A stretch of DNA of 55,259 nt, taken from NCBI GenBank assembly GCA_031460505.1, contig JAVKTT010000009.1:1-55259 (forward strand), read 5' to 3'. Source of the DNA: JAAYTL01 sp031460505 (GTDB lineage: Bacteria > Bacillota > Clostridia > Tissierellales > Tissierellaceae). This document shows, piece by piece, positions 51,966 through 55,259 of the stretch (the stretch's first letter is position 1; each line of letters begins with the position of its first letter). The notes beneath the pieces are model-generated. The model was given only the letters and a program-made list of their open reading frames with translations, was not told where the DNA came from and made no database searches. Made by a program: the position numbers and the translations under genes.

Positions 51966-52505
51966 TTACTCTTCTTTTATACTTTCTATAGCGTCTTCAA
52001 CTGTAGAATAAATATTTCCTATTTCTTCAATAGCTCCTACCACAAATTGATTTAATCCATGCGGAATATATTTACCTCTATAGTTATGTGCATCTGTCAG
52101 CCTAATATCTGATAGATGTGCATAGATTTTTTTCTTAGGTACTTCTTTTTCTAGAAGTTTAAGTATCTCGTCAATGGATGATTCTGGGTTATCATCTTTT
52201 AAATTAATTAATCTTTCTCTAAGTATTTCTATACCATGACATATACCAATTTCATAAATAGTTCCTGAATCTTCATCATCTAGTTCAGCTAATATAACGT
52301 TACTTTCTAAGACTCTATCAGTATCTCCATAAAATATATCCTTGGCTGTTGGTAAGTTCTTCTTATCGTTTATTTCATCATTTTCAATTGGATTATAAAA
52401 ATCTATATTAGGTAATTCCTGCTTAACTAATTGTCCTTCATATAATCTTTGTTTAATATCTCCCTGTTTAAACAATTTACCTGCTATATACCCTTTCTTA
52501 ACCAT
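51966..52505 (-). CDS. Nucleoside 2-deoxyribosyltransferase family protein
   Basis: The 179-residue protein starts YIAGKLFKQGDIKQRLYEG, the family N-terminus. SNVILAELDDEDSGTIYEIGICHG holds the acidic residues and catalytic-type Glu of the Rossmann-like NDT fold, and HGLNQFVVGAIEE is near the end. It moves deoxyribose between bases or hydrolyses nucleosides. Location downstream of uraA supports a nucleotide salvage role. RBS is AGGTAGAAGA. Confidence 0.88.
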   Translation of the reverse strand: MVKKGYIAGKLFKQGDIKQRLYEGQLVKQELPNIDFYNPIENDEINDKKNLPTAKDIFYGDTDRVLESNVILAELDDEDSGTIYEIGICHGIEILRERLINLKDDNPESSIDEILKLLEKEVPKKKIYAHLSDIRLTDAHNYRGKYIPHGLNQFVVGAIEEIGNIYSTVEDAIESIKEE

Positions 52506-52579
52506 CTTCTACCTCCAATGTTTTATACAATATATTGTAACACTAAAACTTCTCTACTTCAAATTATATAACTGTTGAA

Positions 52580-52618
52580 TAAAACAAAAGAAAATCCTGT
52601 TATCTAGGATTTTCTTTT
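52580..52618 (-). terminator. Terminator after uraA
   Basis: AGAAAATCCT-AGATAAC-AGGATTTTCT on the minus strand, followed by TTTGTTTT. Confidence 0.9.
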
Positions 52619-52638
52619 TCTAAAATGTCTTATTTATA

Positions 52639-53886
52639 TTAATTGTTTTCTTTTTTTATTTGTTTTTCTATTAATGATAAAACTAGATTTAATGAAATTC
52701 CTACTATAGCTGCGAAACTTAATCCAGATATTGAAACAGTCTCATTAACTTGTATTCCTATTCCACCTAATCCTATTACTAGTATTGAACCCATTACTAT
52801 TATATTTTTAATATTAAACTTTACATTTTCATTCTTTATAGTTTGAACACCTACTAGAGATATCATACTGAATAACATTAGTGAAATTCCACCCATTACC
52901 GCTGTTGGAATTGAGGAAAGTACTCCACCTACCTTTGCTACAAAGCCTAGTACAACTGCAAATATCGCAGCTAATCTTAATATAGATGGATCGTAGTTTT
53001 TAGTTATTGCTAATACTCCTGTATTTTCTCCATAAGTAGTATTGGCAGGTCCACCGACAAATCCAGCAAACATTGTAGCTAATCCATCTCCAAGTAATGT
53101 TCTATTAAGACCTGGATCTTCAATAAAATTCTTCCCAACTACTTGACCATTTGTTGTTATATCACCAAGATGTTCCATAAATACTGCTATAACTACTGGG
53201 GCTGTAACTGCTATTGCACCCATATCAAATTTAGGTAGTGAGAATGGTGGCATTGCTATAAGTTGACTTTCTCTAATAACTTCTGTATTAACTAAATTCA
53301 TGTTTAATGCTAATGTATAACCAACCACAACTGCTATTAGTATTGATAATTGTTTCAAGAAACCTTTGGCTTTGAAGTTTATCAGTAGTGCTGTACCTAA
53401 AGTAACACCTGCTAAAACAAAATGTTCACTAGCCATTCCATAAGCAGTTGGTATAAGGTTCATACCTATTACTATAATCATTGGTCCTACTATACTTGCT
53501 GGAAGTAGTTTTCTTATTCTAGCTACACCAATCTTCTTAATACATAGTGCTAAAACTACATAAATTAATCCGGCTACAACTAAACCCCCTTGGGCATATG
53601 CCAGATCTCCATTATACATTTCTTTAATTGTTAAGATTATTGGAATAAAAGCAAATGATGAGCCTAGAAAAGCTGGTACTTTTCCCTTTGTACATGCATG
53701 AAATATAAGTGTTCCTACACCTGCTGTAAATAAAGCAATTGATGGGTTAAACCCAGTAAGAATTGGTACCAAAACTGTTGCACCAAACATTGCGATAAGA
53801 TGTTGTAAAGCTAATACTGTCTTCTTTGCACCTTTTAAAACCACAGAATCATCAACCGTAGTTTTAGTCATAACATTATCTACCAT
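52639..53886 (-). CDS. uraA: Uracil permease (UraA/PyrP, NCS2 family)
   Basis: Proton-coupled uracil importer of the inner membrane, NCS2 family, 415 residues with the 12-14 membrane segments expected. MFGATVLVPILTGFNPS at the N-terminus, AVFMEHLGDITTNGQ (signature Glu) and GGPANTTYGENTGVLA (second substrate-contacting motif) match UraA. ATG 53886 follows AAAGGAG. A PyrR-binding loop in the leader implies repression of translation or mRNA by UMP-PyrR. Confidence 0.95.
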   Translation of the reverse strand: MVDNVMTKTTVDDSVVLKGAKKTVLALQHLIAMFGATVLVPILTGFNPSIALFTAGVGTLIFHACTKGKVPAFLGSSFAFIPIILTIKEMYNGDLAYAQGGLVVAGLIYVVLALCIKKIGVARIRKLLPASIVGPMIIVIGMNLIPTAYGMASEHFVLAGVTLGTALLINFKAKGFLKQLSILIAVVVGYTLALNMNLVNTEVIRESQLIAMPPFSLPKFDMGAIAVTAPVVIAVFMEHLGDITTNGQVVGKNFIEDPGLNRTLLGDGLATMFAGFVGGPANTTYGENTGVLAITKNYDPSILRLAAIFAVVLGFVAKVGGVLSSIPTAVMGGISLMLFSMISLVGVQTIKNENVKFNIKNIIVMGSILVIGLGGIGIQVNETVSISGLSFAAIVGISLNLVLSLIEKQIKKENN

Positions 53887-53894
53887 TTTACATT

Positions 53895-53925
53895 CTCCTT
53901 TCCAGCCTCACAGGACTGAGTTAAA
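53895..53925 (-). promoter_or_regulatory. PyrR-binding RNA loop in the uraA leader
   Basis: The minus strand 53917-53904 reads AGTCCTGTGAGGCT and fits the PyrR anti-antiterminator loop consensus ARUCCNGNGAGGYU without mismatch. Flanking CTC/CTGG extend the stem. The ribosome site AAAGGAG is about 5 bases downstream and no terminator is visible, so translational control by masking is likely. Confidence 0.9.
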
Positions 53926-54014
53926 GTATTATTTAATTTTTACTTCTTACAATTATAGCACCTATTAAATTTACATGCAAGTACTATTTTTTCTTTAAAT
54001 AAATAAGATTACAT

Positions 54015-55031
54015 TTATGAGATTTTAATTAAAACTAATCCCATTATAATAACCCCAGCAAAACCAAATATAGGATATATTATTCCTACTAAGTTTGCAA
54101 ACCCAAACTTTGCTAGTGGAATTGCAGACACACAAAGAATAATTATAGCCTTCATCTTACTTTTACTTGGAAACTTATTTACAAAGCCAAATCCATTGGC
54201 TAATGCAGTAGTAAATATGGCAATCCAAAGTATAGCTGCATAGATTTTTCTATATCCTTCTCCTACAAAACTAGAAATCTGTAGCATAGGCATATCTAAG
54301 TTATGTACTTTGTCATAAAATATAAGCATAGGATTTAGTATAGATATTGCTAAAAAATACAGGATTATGCCTCCAACTAAACCACCTAATATGGCGGTTT
54401 TTTTACTATCTATAATTGGTAATAAAGATGAGAATACTACAATTATAAGTAAAGCATTAGCTCCAAAATACAATAGAGCAGATGTAATGAAATTTCCCTT
54501 ACTAGTTAACTTAACACCTTCTATCAGTGAAAAATCATATCCTTCTCCTTTACTTATATAATAGGAGGTAAAAACTATTCCTATAACTAATAAAGGAACC
54601 AAAATGGAGCTTATAAATGATAACCCCTCCAAACTAAAAAGAAATACTATGAAACAACAAATTATCATAACTATTATTCCAATATTAAATGACAATCCTA
54701 ACTGTTCTTTGAATATTGCCCCGCTTCCAGCAACCATAACACTAAAACCTGTATATAATGAAAAGGTAATAATTCCATCAATTAAAAACCCAATCTTCTT
54801 ACTAAATATTTTACTAGAAAGTTGATTGAAATTTTCTATCCTATTATTGTATACCTTAATTAAAAGCAAACCACCTATGAAGGAAAATAATATACAAGAT
54901 AGATATACCCCTCAGGTACCTTTCATTCCATATACGCCAAAAAACTCTATTATTTCTCTACCAGAAGCAAAACCAGCTCCTATTACTGTACCAACATATA
55001 TTGATGAGATTTTAATCCAATTTTTCTTCAT
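54015..55031 (-). pseudogene. YkvI-like transporter gene interrupted by one in-frame TGA
   Basis: ATG 55031 begins MKKNWIKISSIYVGTVIGAG, the classic start of YkvI-type (LeuT-fold) membrane proteins, with FASGREIIEFFGVYGMKGT following. Codon 40 is TGA (54914-54912), where family members have Trp (MKGxWG). The frame then continues without change (GVYLSCILFSFIGG) for about 300 residues to 54015, with about ten membrane segments. It looks like a TGG to TGA nonsense change. The 284-residue downstream ORF from 54869 lacks a ribosome site. Confidence 0.82.
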
Positions 55032-55110
55032 TATATGAGTCCACCCCCTAACAATAAATCATATTACTAGATAAGCTTATCCTATAACTTAATTTATAAT
55101 ATTTTTTTAG

Positions 55111-55143
55111 AATGAACAGAGAGGACGCGAAACTTTGTTCATT
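55111..55143. repeat. 33-bp element with inverted ends AATGAACA/TGTTCATT
   Basis: AATGAACA ... TGTTCATT flank a GC-richer core (GAGAGGACGCGAAAC). It resembles REP-like palindromes of Firmicute RAYT transposases (GAACAGAG...TTC patterns). It lies between the YkvI-like gene and the IS remnant. Confidence 0.4.
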
Positions 55144-55206
55144 TTTAATAATGCGACAGAAGAGTGAACTGACTTATGTCAAGTAGACAATTAATTTAAT
55201 TAAAAT

Positions 55207-55259
55207 TTATGCACATATTGATGCATGGTTTCTATATTCTAAAGGAGCCATGCATCCTA
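55207..55259 (-). mobile_element. 3' end of an IS3-family transposase gene
   Basis: Only the last 16 codons are in the window: GCMAPLEYRNHASICA then TAA at 55209-55207. The MxPxEYRxH pattern is the usual C-terminus of IS3/IS150-group OrfB transposases (integrase core). Downstream, AATTGTCTACTTGACATAAGTCA is similar to the right-end region of such elements. The rest of the element must lie beyond 55259. Confidence 0.65.

Noticed and set aside
54912..54914. TGA as a selenocysteine codon
   Set aside because: Family members have Trp here, no SECIS-like hairpin is evident just downstream, and transporters of this type are not selenoproteins.

Overview
The window comes from a low-GC (about one third G+C by eye) Gram-positive anaerobe-like Firmicute, most likely a member of the Clostridia/Tissierellia. 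The evidence is the sigH-tuf arrangement, the ctsR-mcsA-mcsB-clpC-radA heat-shock operon, T-box leaders on tRNA-synthetase genes, ThyX, a CarD/YacL/IspD/IspF block, strong AGGAGG ribosome sites and frequent TTG/GTG starts. Almost all genes lie on the minus strand, so they are read from high to low coordinates. The genus assignment is inference.

Layout. Positions 1-19,016 are a conserved housekeeping block. In transcription order it contains the class III heat-shock operon (ctsR-mcsA-mcsB-clpC-radA, with a CtsR operator), carD, yacL, ispD-ispF, T-box-proS, a small ORF, gltX, T-box-cysS-mrnC-thyX-rlmB-rae1-sigH, tRNA-Thr and tuf (cut by the window edge). A MazG-like gene on the plus strand interrupts it.

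Positions 19,090-26,650 hold the most interesting region, a sortase-built pilus locus. It has the same gene order as the streptococcal FCT pilus island: large surface protein, SipA-like signal-peptidase homologue, FctA-like major pilin, class B sortase, proline-rich FctB-like anchor. The SipA-like protein has lost both catalytic residues. Upstream sits a SARP/BTAD regulator fused to a degenerate GGDEF-like domain. The pilus promoter carries three direct heptamers spaced 11 and 22 bp apart, the last exactly 8 bp before the -10, which is the classical SARP promoter layout. Downstream, a c-di-GMP-I (GEMM) riboswitch precedes a secreted transglutaminase-like protein. Together they suggest a surface-attachment system tied to c-di-GMP signalling.

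Positions 26,700-43,000 are mixed metabolic and repair genes: an EF-G-like GTPase, a dipeptidase, 3-methyladenine glycosylase, Sir2, a DmpA-type peptidase, SfsA, a YteA-type zinc-finger protein, a baeRF-like protein, aldehyde dehydrogenase and a small XRE regulator/membrane pair. Positions 40,200-44,200 look eroded. They contain a truncated HD-domain gene, an orphan coding fragment and a PrpE-like phosphatase broken by an internal deletion.

Positions 44,200-55,259 hold a flotillin gene lying between two copies of a terminator-containing repeat, ileS with its T-box, a SAF-domain oxidoreductase, a flavoprotein, a deoxyribosyltransferase, a PyrR-controlled uracil permease, a YkvI-like transporter gene with one in-frame TGA, and the 3' end of an IS3-family transposase at the edge. 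The IleRS is the type 2 form with a swapped GxHH signature, which has been linked to very high mupirocin resistance.
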